From: Diplolepis rosae
Lineage: Eukaryota; Arthropoda; Insecta; Hymenoptera; Diplolepididae
DNA length: 64,000 nt
Assembly (NCBI GenBank): GCA_030998225.1
Contig: JAPYXD010000755.1
Span: 2,418,001 to 2,482,000 of the forward strand
Direction: 5' to 3'
Shown here: positions 13,701-26,400 of the stretch, one piece after another
How positions within the stretch are numbered: the stretch's first letter is position 1
How the letters are laid out: every line of letters begins with the position of its first letter
Translations under genes and position numbers: made by a program
Notes under the pieces: model-generated
What the model was told of the DNA's origin: nothing
Databases searched by the model: none
The model's input: only the letters and a program-made list of their open reading frames with translations

Positions 13701-15199
13701 AAGTTTGTCCCGGGGAAGCCATTTGCTGTTAAATTCGTTGAATTATAACTTAAATTGAAAAGTGGCCTAAAAAAAGTCTTCGGTTTTAAATTGAAGATAC
13801 ATTGTGCCATATTAAAAAAAATATAAATTCAAATTCGAGTTTGCGGAGCGTAACCAAAATTAGGAATGTTTGACCCGGGGAAGCCATTTGCTGATAAACT
13901 CGTTAAATTATCACTTAAATTGAAAACGTGGCTTAACGAAAGTCTTTGGTTTTGAATTGCAGATACATTGTGCTATATTAAAAAAAATATGAATTTAAAT
14001 TCGAGTTTGCGGAGCGAAACCAAAATTAGGAAAGTTTGACCCGGGGAAGCCATTTGTTGACAAACTCGTAAAATTATCTCGAGAACTAAGAACGTGGCTT
14101 AAAAAAAGACTTTGGTTTTAAATTGCAGATACATTGTGCTATATAAAAAAAATATAAATTTAAATTTGAGTTTGCGGAGCGAAACCAAAATTGTGAAAGT
14201 TTGACCTGGGGAAGCCATTTGTTGACAAACTCGTTGAATTATAACTTAAATTGAAAACGTGGCATAACAAAAGTCTCTGGTTTTGAATTGCAAATACATT
14301 GTGTTCTATTAAAAAAAAGTATAAATTTAAATTTGAGTTTGCGGCGCGAAACCAAAATTATGAAAGTTTGCTTTGGGAAAGCCGATTCTGGACAAACTCG
14401 TAGAATTATCTCTAGAAATAAGAAAGTGGCAAAACGAAAGACTTTTTTTTTAAATTGAAGATACATTGTGGGATATTAAAAAAAATATAAATTTAAATTT
14501 AGTTTTGGAGCGAAACCAAAATTAGGAAAGTTTGACCCGGGGAAGCCATTTGTTGACAAACTCGTTAAATTATCTCTTAAACTGAGAAATTGGCCAAAAA
14601 AAAACTTCGGTTTTGGATTGCAGATACATTGTGCTATATTAGAAAAAATGTGAATTTAAATTCGAGTTTGCGGAGCGGAACCAAAATTAGGAACGTTTGT
14701 TCCGGGGAAGCCATTTGCTGATAAACTCGTTAAATTATCACTTAAATTGAAAACATGGCCTAACAAAAGTCTTTGGTTTTGAACTGCAGATACATTGTGG
14801 GATATTAAAAAAAAATATAACTTCAAATTTGAGTTTGCGGAGCGAAACCAAAATTATGAAAGTTTGCCGTGGGAAAGCCGATTCTGGACAAACTCGTTGA
14901 ATTATCTCGAGAACTAAGAAAGTGGCCAAACGAAAGAATTTGGTTTTAAATTGAAGATACATTGTGGGATATTAAAAAAAATATAAATTCAAATTTGAGT
15001 TTCGAAGCGAAACCAAAATTATGAAAGTTTGACCCGGGGAAGCCATTTGTTGACAAACTCGTTAAATTATCTCTTAAAATGAAAACGTGGTCTAAAAAAA
15101 GACTTTGGTTTTGAATTGCAGATACATTGTGCTATATTATAAAAAATATAAAAATAAATTTGTGTTTGCGGAGCGAAACCAAAATTATGAAAGTTTCAC

Positions 15200-17320
15200 C
15201 TAGGAAAGCCTTTTCTGGACAAACTCCGCAAATTATCTCGAGAACTAAGAACGTGGCCTAAAAAAAGGCTTTGGTTTTAAATTGAAGATACATTGTGCCA
15301 TATCAAAAAAAATATGAATTTAAATTCGAGTTTGCGGAGCGAAACCAAAATTATGAAAGTTTGACCCGGGGAAGCCATTTGTTGACAAACTCGTTAAATT
15401 ATCTCTTAAATTGAAAACGTGGCATAACAAAAGTCTCTGGTTTTGAATTGCAGATACATTGTGTTCTATTAAAAAAAACATGAATTTAAATTTGAGTTTG
15501 CGGAGCGAAACCAAAATTATGAAAGTTTGCTTTGGGAAAGCCGATTCTGGACAAACTCGTTGAATTATCTCGAGAACTAAGAAAGTGGCCAAACGAAAGA
15601 CTGGTTTTAAATTGAAGATACATTGTGGGATATTAAAAAAAATATAAATTCAAATTTGAGTTTGCGGAGCGAAACCAAAATTATGAAAGTTTGACCCGGG
15701 GAAGCCATTTGTTGACAAACTCGTTAAATTATCTCTTAAACTGAGAACGTGGTCTGAAAAAAGACTTTGGATTTGAATTGCAGATACATTGTGCTATATT
15801 AAAAAAAATATAAATTTAAATTTGTTTGCGGAGCGAAACCAAAATTATGAAAGTTTGACCTGGGGAAGCCGTTTCTGGTCAAACTCGTCAAATTATCTCG
15901 AGAACTAAGAACGTGGCCTAAAAAAAGTCTTTGGTTTTGAATTGAACAAACATTGAGCTATATTAGAAAAAATATCAATTCAAATTTGAGTTTGCGGAGC
16001 GAAACAAAAATTATGAAAGTTTGACCTGGGGAAACCATTTGTTGACAAACTCGTTAAATTATCTCTTAAACTGAGAACGTAGTCTGAAAAAAGACTTTGG
16101 TTTTAAATTGCAGATACATTGTGCTCTATTAAAAAAAATATAAATTCAAATTCCAGTTTGCGGAGCGGAAACAAAATTATGAATGTTTTTCCCGGGGAAG
16201 GCATTTGCTGATAAACTCGTTAAATTATCTCGAGAACTAAGAACGTGGCCTAACAAAAGTCTTTGGTTTTGAACTGCAGATACATTGTGGGATATTAAAA
16301 AAAAATGTAAATTTAAATTTGTGATTGCGGAGCGAAACCAAAATTGTGAAAGTTTGACCTGGGGAGGCCCTTTCTGGTCAAACTCGTCAAATTATCTCGA
16401 GAACTAAGAACGTGACCTAACGAAAGTCTTTGGTTGTGAACTGCAGATACAATGGGCTATACTAAAAAATATATAAATTCAAATTCGAGTTTGCGGAGCG
16501 GAAACAAGATTAGGAAAGTTTGACCCGGGAAGCCATTTACTGATAAACTCGTTAAATTATCTCTTAAACTGAGAACGTGGTCTAAAAAAAGACTTCGGTT
16601 TTAAATTGCAGATAAATTCTGCTATATGATAAAAAATCTTAATTTAAATTCGAGTTTGCGGAGCGGAAACAAAATTAGGAAAGTTTGACCCGGGGAAGCC
16701 ATTTGCTGATAAACTCGTTAAATTATCACTTAAATTGAAAACATGGCCTAACGAAAGTCTTTGGTTTTGAACTTCAGATACATTGTGGGATATTAAAAAA
16801 AATATAAATTCAAATTTGAGTTTGCGGAGCGAAACCAAAATTATGAATGTTTGACCTGGGAAAGCCATTTGTTGACAAACTCGTTAAATTATCTCTTAAA
16901 CTGAGAACGTGGTCAGAAAAAAGACCTTGGTTTTGAATTGCAGATACATTGTGCTACTTTAAAAAAAATATAAATTTAAATTTGAGTTTGCGGAGCGAAA
17001 CCAATATTATGAAAGTTTGTCCCGGGGAAGCCATTTGCTGTTAAATTCGTTGAATTATAACTTAAATTGAAAACGTGGCCTAAAAAAAGGCTTCGGTTTT
17101 AAATTGAAGATACATTGTGCCATATGAAAAAAAATATAAATTCAAATTCGAGTTTGCGGAGCGGAACCAAAATTAGGAATGTTTGACCCGGGGAAGCCAT
17201 TTGCTGATAAACTCGTTGAATTATAACTTAAATTTAAAACGTGGCCTAACGAAAGTCTTTGGTTTTGAACTGCAGATACAATGTGCTATATTAAAAAATA
17301 TATGAATTTAAATTCGAGTC
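15200..17320 (+). repeat. Block e2, copy of 6.1-8.2 kb
   Basis: Second copy of the 13-monomer block at an offset of about 9,116 bases. The order of rare markers is the same. Single-base differences are present; for example, the TCCAGTTTGTGGAGTGG monomer of the first copy reads TCCAGTTTGCGGAGCGG here. Similarity is lost beyond about 17.3 kb. Confidence 0.85.
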
Positions 17321-17399
17321 GGCGGAGCGAAACAAAAATTATGAATGTTTGACCCGGGGAAGACATTTGTTGACAAACTCGTTAAATTATCTCTTAAAC

Positions 17400-18250
17400 T
17401 GAGAACGTGGTCTAAAAAAAGACTTTGGTTTTGAATTGCAGATACATTGTGCTATATTAAAAAAAATATGAATTTAAATTCGAGTTTGCGGAGCGAAACC
17501 AAAATTATGAATATTTGACCCGGGGAAGCCATTTGTTGACAAACTCGATACAATATCTCTTAAACTGAGAGTGTTGGTCTAAAAAAAGACTTTGGTTTTT
17601 GAATTGCAGATACATTGTTCTATATTAAGAAAAATATAAATTCAAATTCGAGTTTGCGGAGCGGAACCAAAATTAGGAAAGTTTGACCCGGGGAAGCAAT
17701 TTGCTGATAAACTCGTTAAATTATCACATAAATTTAAAACATGGCCTAACGAAAGTCTTTGGTTTTGAATTGCAGATACATTGTGCTATATTAAAAAAAA
17801 TATGAATTTAAATTCGAGTTTGCGGAGCGAAACCAAAATTATGAATGTTTGACCCGGGGAAGCCATTTGTTGACAAACTCGTTACATTATCTCTTAAACT
17901 GAGAGTGTTGGTCTAAAAAAAGTATTTGGTTTTGAACTACGGATACATTGTTCTATATTAAGAAAAATATAAATTCAAATTCGAGTTTGCGGAGCGGAAC
18001 CAAAATTAGGAAAGTTTGACCCGGGGAAGCCATTTGCTGATAAACTCGTTAAATTATCACTTAAATTGAAAACATGGCCTAACGAAAGTCTTTGGTTTTG
18101 AATTGCAGATACATTGTGCTATATTAAAAAAAATATGAATTTAAATTCGAGTTTGCGGAGCGAAACCAAAATTATGAATGTTTGACCCGGGGAAGCCATT
18201 TGTTGACAAACTCGTTACATTATCTCTAGAACTAAGAACGTGGTCTCAAC
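17400..18250 (+). repeat. Short dimeric higher-order stretch (~334 bp unit)
   Basis: The marker GAGAGTGTTGGTCTAAAAAA is at 17,567 and again at 17,901, 334 bases apart. Each is followed by CTATATTAAGAAAAATATAA and a GAACCAAAATTAGG monomer, then a GCTGATAAACTCG, CAC(A/T)TAAATT monomer. Two monomer types therefore alternate for about five monomers. It is the simplest higher-order organisation in the window. Confidence 0.7.
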
Positions 18251-19199
18251 AAAGACTTTGGTTTTGAATTGCAGATACATTGTGCTATATTAAAAAAAAT
18301 ATTAAAATAAATTGGTGTTTGCGGAGCGAAACGAAAATTATGAAAGTTTCACCTGGGAAAGCCTTTTCTGGACAAACTCCGCAAATTATCTCGAGAACTA
18401 AGAACGTGGCCTAACACAAGTCTTTGGTTTTGAACTGCAGATACATTGTGGGATATTAAAAAAAAATATAAATTCAAATTTGAGTTTGCGGAGCGAAACC
18501 AAAATTATGAAAGTTTGCCCTGGGAAAGCCGATTCTGGACAAACTCGTTGAATTATCTCGAGAACTAAGAAAGTGGCCAAACGAAAGACTTTGGTTTTGA
18601 ATTGAAGATACATTGTGGGATATTGAAAAAAATATAAATTCAAATTCGAGTTTGCCGAGCGAAAACAAAATTATGAAAGTTTGTCCCGGGGAAGACATTT
18701 GTTGACAAACTCGTTAAATTATCTCTTAAACTAAAAACGTAGTCTAAAAAAAGACTTTGGTTTTGAATTGCAGATACATTGTTCTATACTAAAAAAAATA
18801 TAAATATGAATTTGTGTTTGCGGAGCGAAACAAAAATTATGAAAGTTTGACCCGGGGAAGCCGTTTCTGGACAAACTCGTCAAATTATCTCGAGAACTAA
18901 GAACGTGGTCTAAAAAAAGACTTTGGTTTTAAATTGAAGATACATTGTGCTCTATTAAAAAATATATAAATTGAAATTCGAGTTTGCGGAGCGGAAACAA
19001 AATTAGGAAAGTTTGACCCGGGGAAGCCATTTGCTGATAAACTCGTTAAATTATCTCTTAAACTGAGAACGTAGTCTAAAAAAAGACTTTTGTTTTAAAT
19101 TGAAGATACTTTGTGCTCTATTAAAAAATATATAAATTTAAATTTAGTTTGCGGAGCGAAACCAAAATTATAAAAGTTTGCCCTGGGAAAGCCGTTTCT

Positions 19200-22100
19200 G
19201 GACAAACTCGTCGAATTATCTCGAGAACTAAGAAAGTGGCCAAGCGAAAGACTGTGGTTTTAAATTGAAGATACATTGTGGGATATTAAAAAAAATATAA
19301 AAATAAATATGTGTTTGCGGAGCGAAACCAAAATTATGAAAGTTTCACATGGGAAAGCCTTTTCTGGACAAACTCGTCGAATTATCTCGAGAACTAAGAA
19401 AGTGGCCAAACGAAAGACTTTGGTTTTAAATTGAAGATACATTGTGGGATATTAAAAAAAAATATAAATTCAAATTTGAGTTTCGGAGCGAAACCAAAAT
19501 TATGAAAGTTTGCCCTGGGAAAGCCGATTCTGGACAAACTCGTTGTATTATCTCGAGAACTACGAAAGTGGCCAAACGAAAGACTTTGGTTTTAAATTGA
19601 AGATACATTGTGGGATATTAAAAAAAATATAAATTCAAATTTGAGTTTCGGAGCGAAACCAAAATTATGAAAGTTTGCCCTGGGAAAGCCGTTTCTGGAC
19701 AAACTCGTCGAATTATCTCGAGAACTAAGAAAGTGGCCAAGCGAAAGACTGTGGTTTTAAATTGAAGATACATTGTGGGATATTAAAAAAAATATAAAAA
19801 TAAATATGTGTTTGCGGAGCGAAACCAAAATTATGAAAGTTTCACATGGGAAAGCCTTTTCTGGACAAACTCGTCGAATTATCTCGAGAACTAAGAAAGT
19901 GGCCAAACGAAAGACTTTGGTTTTAAATTGAAGATACATTGTGGGATATTAAAAAAAATATAAATTCAAATTTGAGTTTCGGAGCGAAACCAAAATTATG
20001 AAAGTTTGCCCTGGGAAAGCCGATTCTGGACAAACTCGTTGTATTATCTCGAGAACTACGAAAGTGGCCAAACGAAAGACTTTGGTTTTAAATTGAAGAT
20101 ACATTGTGGGATATTAAAAAAAATATAAATTCAAATTTGAGTTTCGGCGCGAAACCAAAATTATGAAAGTTTCCCTGGGAAAGCCGTTTCTGGACAAACT
20201 CGTCGAATTATCTCTAGAACTAAGAAAGTGGCCAAGCGAAAGACTGTGGTTTTAAATTGAAGATACATTGTGGGATATTAAAAAAAATATAAAAATAAAT
20301 ATGTGTTTGCGGAGCGAAACCAAAATTATGAAAGTTTCACATGGGAAAGCCTTTTCTGGACAAACTCGTCTAATTATCTCTAGAACTAAGAAAGTGGCCA
20401 ACAAAACGACTTTGGTTTTTAATTGAAGATACATTGTGCTATATTAAAAAAAATATAAATTAAAATTCGAGTTTGCGGAGCGAAACCAAAATTATGAAAG
20501 TTTTTCCCGGGGAAGCCATTTGCTGATAAACTCGTTGAATTATAACTTAAATTGAAAACGTGGCATAACAAAAGTCTCTGGTTTTGAATTGCAGATACAT
20601 TGTGTTCTATTAAGAAAAATATAAATTTAAATTTGAGTTTGCGGAGCGAAACCAAAATTATGAAAGTTTGCCCTGGGAAAGCCGATTCTGGACAAACTCG
20701 TCGAATTATCTCGAGAACTAAGAAAGTGGCCAAGCGAAAGACTGTGGTTTTAAATTGAAGATACATTGTGGGATATTAAAAAAAATATAAAAATAAATAT
20801 GTGTTTGCGGAGCGAAACCAAAATTATGAAAGTTTCACATGGGAAAGCCTTTTCTGGACAAACTCGTCGAATTATCTCGAGAACTAAGAAAGTGGCCAAA
20901 CGAAAGACTTTGGTTTTAAATTGAAGATACATTGTGGGATATTAAAAAAAATATAAATTTAAATTTGTTTGCGGAGCGAAACCAAAATTATGAAAGTTTG
21001 ACCCGGGGAAGCCATTTGTTGACAAACTCGTTAAATTATCTCTTAAACTGAGAACGTGGTCTAAAAAAAGACTTTGGTTTTGAATTGCAGATACATTGTG
21101 CTATATTAAAAAAAATATGAATTTAAATTCGAGTTTGCGGAGCGAAACCAAAATTATGAATATTTGACCCGGGGAAGCCATTTGTTGACAAACTCGTTAA
21201 ATTATCTCTTAAACTGAGAACGTGGTCTAAAAAAAGACTTTGGTTTTGAATTGCAGATACATTGTGCTATATTAAAAAAAATATAAATTTAAATTTGTTT
21301 GCGGAGCGAAACCAAAATTATGAAAGTTTGACCTGGGGAAGCCGTTTCTGGTCAAACTCGTCAAATTATCTCGAGAACTAAGAACGTGGCCTAAAAAAAG
21401 ACTTTGGTTTTAAATTGCAGATACATTGTGCTATATTAAAAAAAATATAAATTCAAAATCGAGTTTGCGGATCGGAACCAAAATTAGGAAAGTTTGACCC
21501 CGGGAAGCCATTTGCTGATAAACTCGTTAAATTATCTCTTAAACTGAGAACGTAGTCTAAAAAAAGACTTTTGTTTTAAATTGAAGATACTTTGTGCTCT
21601 ATTAAAAAATATATAAATTTAAATTTAGTTTACGGAGCGAAACCAAAATTATAAAAGTTTGCCCTGGGAAAGCCGATTCTGGACAAACTCGTCGAATTAT
21701 CTCGAGAACTAAGAAAGTGGCCAAGCGAAAGACTGTGGTTTTAAATTGAAGATACATTGTGGGATATTAAAAAAAATATAAAAATAAATATGTGTTTGCG
21801 GAGCGAAACCAAAATTATGAAAGTTTCACATGGGAAAGCCTTTTCTGGACAAACTCGTCGAATTATCTCGAGAACTAAGAAAGTGGCCAAACGAAAGACT
21901 TTGGTTTTAAATTGAAGATACATTGTGCCATATGAAAAAAAATATAAATTCGAGTTTGCGGAGCGGAAACAAAATTATGAAAGTTTGCCCTGGGAAAGCC
22001 GTTTCTGGACAAACTCGTCGAATTATCTCGAGAACTAAGAAAGTGGCCAAACGAAAGACTTTGGTTTTAAATTGAAGATACATTGTGGGATATTAAAAAA

Positions 22101-23430
22101 AATATAAATTCAAATTTGAGTTTCGGAGCGAAACCAAAATTATGAAAGTTTGCCCTGGGAAAGCCGATTCTGTAAAAACTCGTTGAATTATCTCGAGAAC
22201 TAAGAAAGTGGCCAAGCGAAAGACTGTGGTTTTAAATTGAAGATACATTGTGGGATATTAAAAAAAATATAAAAATAAATATGTGTTTGCGGAGCGAAAC
22301 CAAAATTATGAAAGTTTCACATGGGAAAGCCTTTTCTGGACAAACTCGTCGAATTATCTCGAGAACTAAGAAAGTGGCCAAACGAAAGACTTTGGTTTTA
22401 AATTGAAGATACATTGTGGGATATTAAAAAAATATAAATTCAAATTTGAGTTTCGGAGCGAAACCAAAATTATGAAAGTTTGCCCTGGGAAAGCCGATTC
22501 TGGACAAACTCGTTGTATTATCTCGAGAACTACGAAAGTGGCCAAACGAAAGACTTTTGGTTTTAAATTGAAGATACATTGTGGGATATTAAAAATATAA
22601 ATTCAAATTTGAGTTTCGGCGCGAAACCAAAATTATGAAAGTTTCCCTGGGAAAGCCGTTTCTGGACAAACTCGTCGAATTATCTCGAGAACTAAGAAAG
22701 TGGCCAAGCGAAAGACTGTGGTTTTAAATTGAAGATACATTGTGGGATATTAAAAAAAAGTATAAATTTAAATTTGAGTTTGCGGCGCGAAACCAAAATT
22801 ATGAAAGTTTGCCCTGGGAAAGCCGTTTCTGGACAAACTCGTCGAATTATCTCTAGAACTAAGAAAGTGGCCAAGCTAAAGACTGTGGTTTTAAATTGAA
22901 GATACATTGTGGGATATTAAAAAAAAATTATAAATTTAAATTTGAGTTTGCGGAGCGAAACCAAAATTATGAAAGTTTGTCCCGGGGAAGCCATTTGCTG
23001 ATAAACTCGTTGAATTATAACTTAAATTGAAAACGTGGCATAACAAAAGTCTCTGGTTTTGAATTGCAGATACATTGTGTTCTATTAAGAAAAATATAAA
23101 TTTAAATTTGAGTTTGCGGCGCGAAACCAAAATTATGAAAGTTTGCCCTGGGAAAGCCGTTTCTGGACAAACTCGTCGAATTATCTCTAGAACTAAGAAA
23201 GTGGCCAAACGAAAGACTTTGGTTTTAAATTGAAGATACATTGTGGGATATTAAAAAAAATATAAAAATAAATATGTGTTTGCGGAGCGAAACCAAAATT
23301 ATGAAAGTTTCACATGGGAAAGCCGTTTCTGGACAAACTCGTCGAATTATCTCGAGAACTAAGAAAGTGGCCAAACGAAAGACTTTGGTTTTAAATTGAA
23401 GATACATTGTGGGATATTAAAAAAAATATA
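19200..23430 (+). repeat. Trimeric higher-order repeat (~497 bp unit)
   Basis: Three monomer types follow in fixed order. Type X has AAAATAAATATGTGTTTGCG and the core TTTCACATGGGAAAGCC. Type Y has GAGTTTCGGAGCG, GCCCTGGGAAAGCCGATTC and CGTTGTATTATC. Type Z has GCCGTTTCTGG and GTGGCCAAGCGAAAGACTG. The X marker CACATGGG lies at 19346, 19843, 20338, 20836, 21827, 22318 and 23311, so the spacing is 491-498 bases or twice that where one X is replaced. Near 21.0-21.5 kb three to four ordinary monomers interrupt the pattern. Repeats of the same 60-residue open frame at these spacings are a by-product of a trimer length divisible or nearly divisible by three. Confidence 0.9.
21927..22086 (+). repeat. 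160 bp short monomer variant
   Basis: A monomer with GCCATATGAAAAAAAATATA followed directly by AATTCGAG, lacking six bases of the usual ATAAATTCAAATTCGAG stretch. By eye it is the same as the two tandem copies at 27.3-27.7 kb. A further relative starts at about 39,318. Confidence 0.8.
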
Positions 23431-26400
23431 AATTCAAATTTGAGTTTGCGGAGCGAAACCAAAATTATGAAAGTTTGACCCGGGGAAGCCATTTGTTGAC
23501 AAACTCGTTAAATTATCTCTTAAACTGAGAACGTGGTCTAAAAAAAGACTTTGGTTTTGAATTGCAGATACATTGTGCTATATTAAAAAAAATATGAATT
23601 TAAATTCGAGTTTGCGGAGCGAAACCAAAATTATGAATATTTGACCCGGGGAAGCCATTTGTTGACAAACTCGTTAAATTATCTCTTAAACTGAGAACGT
23701 GGTCTAAAAAAAGACTTTGGTTTTGAATTGCAGATACATTGTGCTATATTAAAAAAAATATAAATTTAAATTTGTTTGCGGAGCGAAACCAAAATTATGA
23801 AAGTTTGACCTGGGGAAGCCGTTTCTGGTCAAACTCGTCAAATTATCTCGAGAACTAAGTACGTGGCCTAACGAAGGTCTTTGGTTTTGAACTGCAGATA
23901 CATTGTTATATATTAAAAAAAATATAAATTCAAATTCGAGTTTGCGGAGTGGAAACAAAATTAGGAAAGTTTGACCCGGGGAAGCCATTTGCTGATAAAC
24001 TCGTTAAATTATAACTTAAATTGAACACGTGGCCTAAAAAAAGGCTTCGGTTTTAAATTGAAGATACATTGTGCCATATTAAAAAATATATAAAACTCAA
24101 TTTTTTGTTTGCGGAGCGAAACCAAAATTATGAAAGTTTGACCTGGGGAAGCCGTTTCTGGTCAAACTCGTCAAATTATCTCGAGAACTAAGAACATGGC
24201 CTAACGAAAGTCTTTGGTATTGAACTGCAGATACATTGTGCTATATTAAAAAAAATATAAATTCAAATTCGAGTTTGCGGAGCGGAACCAAAATTAGGAA
24301 AGTTTGACCCGGGGAAGCCATTTGCTGATAAACTCGTTAAATTATCTCGAGAACTAAGAACGTGGCCTAACAAAAGTCTTTGGTTTTGAACTGCAGATAC
24401 ATTGTGGGATATTAAAAAAAATGTAAATTTAAATTTGTGTTTGCGGAGCGAAACCAAAATTGTGAAAGTTTGACCTGGGGAGGCCGTTTCTGGTCAAACT
24501 CGTCAAATTATCTCGAGAACTAAGAACGTGACCTAACGAAAGTCTTTGGTATTGAACTGCAGATACAATGGGCTATATTAAAAAATATATAAATTCAAAT
24601 TCAAGTTTGCGGAGCGGAAACAAAATTAGGAAAGTTTGACCCGGGAAGCCATTTACTGATAAACTCGTTAAATTATCTCTTAAACTGAGAAAATCGCCTA
24701 AAAAAAAACTTCGGTTTTGGATTGCAGATACATTGTGCAATATCAAAACAAATATGAATTTAAATTCGAGTTTGCGGAGAGGAACCAAAATTAGGAAAGT
24801 TTGACCCGGGGAAGCCATTTGCTGATAAACTCGTTAAATTATAACTTAAATTGAAAACATGACCTAACGAAAGTCTTTGGTTTTGAATTGCAGATACATT
24901 GTGGGATATTAAAAAAAATATAAATTCAAATTTGAGTTTGCGGAGCGAAAACCAGAATTATGAAAGTTTGACCTGGGAAAGGCATTTGTTGACAAACTCG
25001 TTAAATTATCTCTTAAACTGAGAACGTTGTCAGAAAAAAGACCTTGGTTTTGAATTGCCGATACATTGTGCTCAATTAAAAAAAAAATAAATTTAAATCT
25101 AGTTTTTGGAGCGAAACCAAAATTAGGAAAGTTTGACCCGGGGAAGCCATTTGTTGAGAAACTCGTTAAATTATCTCTTAAACTGAGAAATTGGTCTAAA
25201 AAAAGACTTTGGTTTTGAATTGAAGATACATTCTGCTCTATTAAAAAAAATATAAATTCAAATTCGAGTTTGCGGAGCGGTAACAAAATTATGAAAGTTT
25301 GATTCGGGGAAGCCGTTTCTGGACAAACTCGTTAAATTATCTCTTAAACTGAGAACATGGTCTAAAAAAAGACTTTGGTTTTAAATTGAAGATACATTGA
25401 GCTATATTAAAAAAATATGAATTTAAATTCGATTTTGCGGAGCGAAACCAAAATTATGAAAGTTTGTCCCGGGGAAGCCATTTGCTGATAAATTCGTTGA
25501 ATTATAACTTAAATTGAAAACGTGGCCTAACAAAAGTCTCTGGTTTTGAATTGCAGATACATTGTGCTATATTAAAAAAAATATAAATTTAAATTTGAGT
25601 TTGCGGAGCGAAACCAAAATTATGAAAGTTTGACCTGGGGAAGCCATTTGTTGACAAACTCGTTAAATTATCTCTTAAACTGAGAACGTGGTCTAAAAAA
25701 AGACTTTGGTATTAAATTGAAGATACATTGTGCTATATTAAAAAAAATATAAATTCAAATTCGAGTTTGCGGAGCGGAACCAAAATTAGGAAAGTTTGAC
25801 CCGGGGAAGCCGTTTCTGGACAAACTCGTCAAATTATCTCGAGAACTAAGAACGTGGCCTAACGAAAGTCTTTGGTTTTGAACTTCGGATACATTGTGCT
25901 ATATTAAAAAAAATATGAATTTAAATTTGAGTTTGCGGAGCGAAACCAAAATTATGAAAGTTTGACCTGGGGAAGCCATTTGTTGACAAACTCGTTAAAT
26001 TATCTCTTAAACTGAGAACGTGGTCTAAAAAAGTCTTTTGTTTTTAATTGAAGATACATTGTGCCATATTAAAAAATATATAAATTGAAATTCGAGTTTG
26101 CGGAGCGGAACCAAAATTAGGAAAAATTGTCCCGGAGAAGCCATTTGCTGATAAACTCCTCAAATTATCACTTAAATTGAAAACGTGGCCTAACGAAAGT
26201 CTTTGGTTTTGAATTGCAGATACATTGTGCTATATTATAAAAAATATTAATTTGAATTCGAGTTTGCGGAGCGAAACCAAAATTAGGAATGTTTGATCCG
26301 GGGTAGCCATTTGTTGACAAACTCGTTAAATTATCTCTTAAATTGAAAACGTGGCCTAAAAAAAAACTTCGGTTTTAGATTGCAGATACATTGTGCAATA

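Larger units (their letters stand above)
8200..15200 (+). repeat. Mixed monomer segment, partial dimer and 5-mer order
   Basis: About 42 monomers lying between the two 9.1 kb-offset copies. Alternation of CTCTTAAACTGA and CACTTAAATTGA monomers is visible around 9.5-10.8 kb. Variants with GTGGCATAACAAAAGTCTCTG occur near 11,441, 12,602 and 14,263. No non-satellite sequence was seen. Confidence 0.8.

Noticed and set aside
19260..23407. An identical 60-residue frame repeated at ~497 base spacing
   Set aside because: The repetition comes from the trimeric DNA repeat, whose length keeps frame. It is not evidence of a multicopy protein gene.
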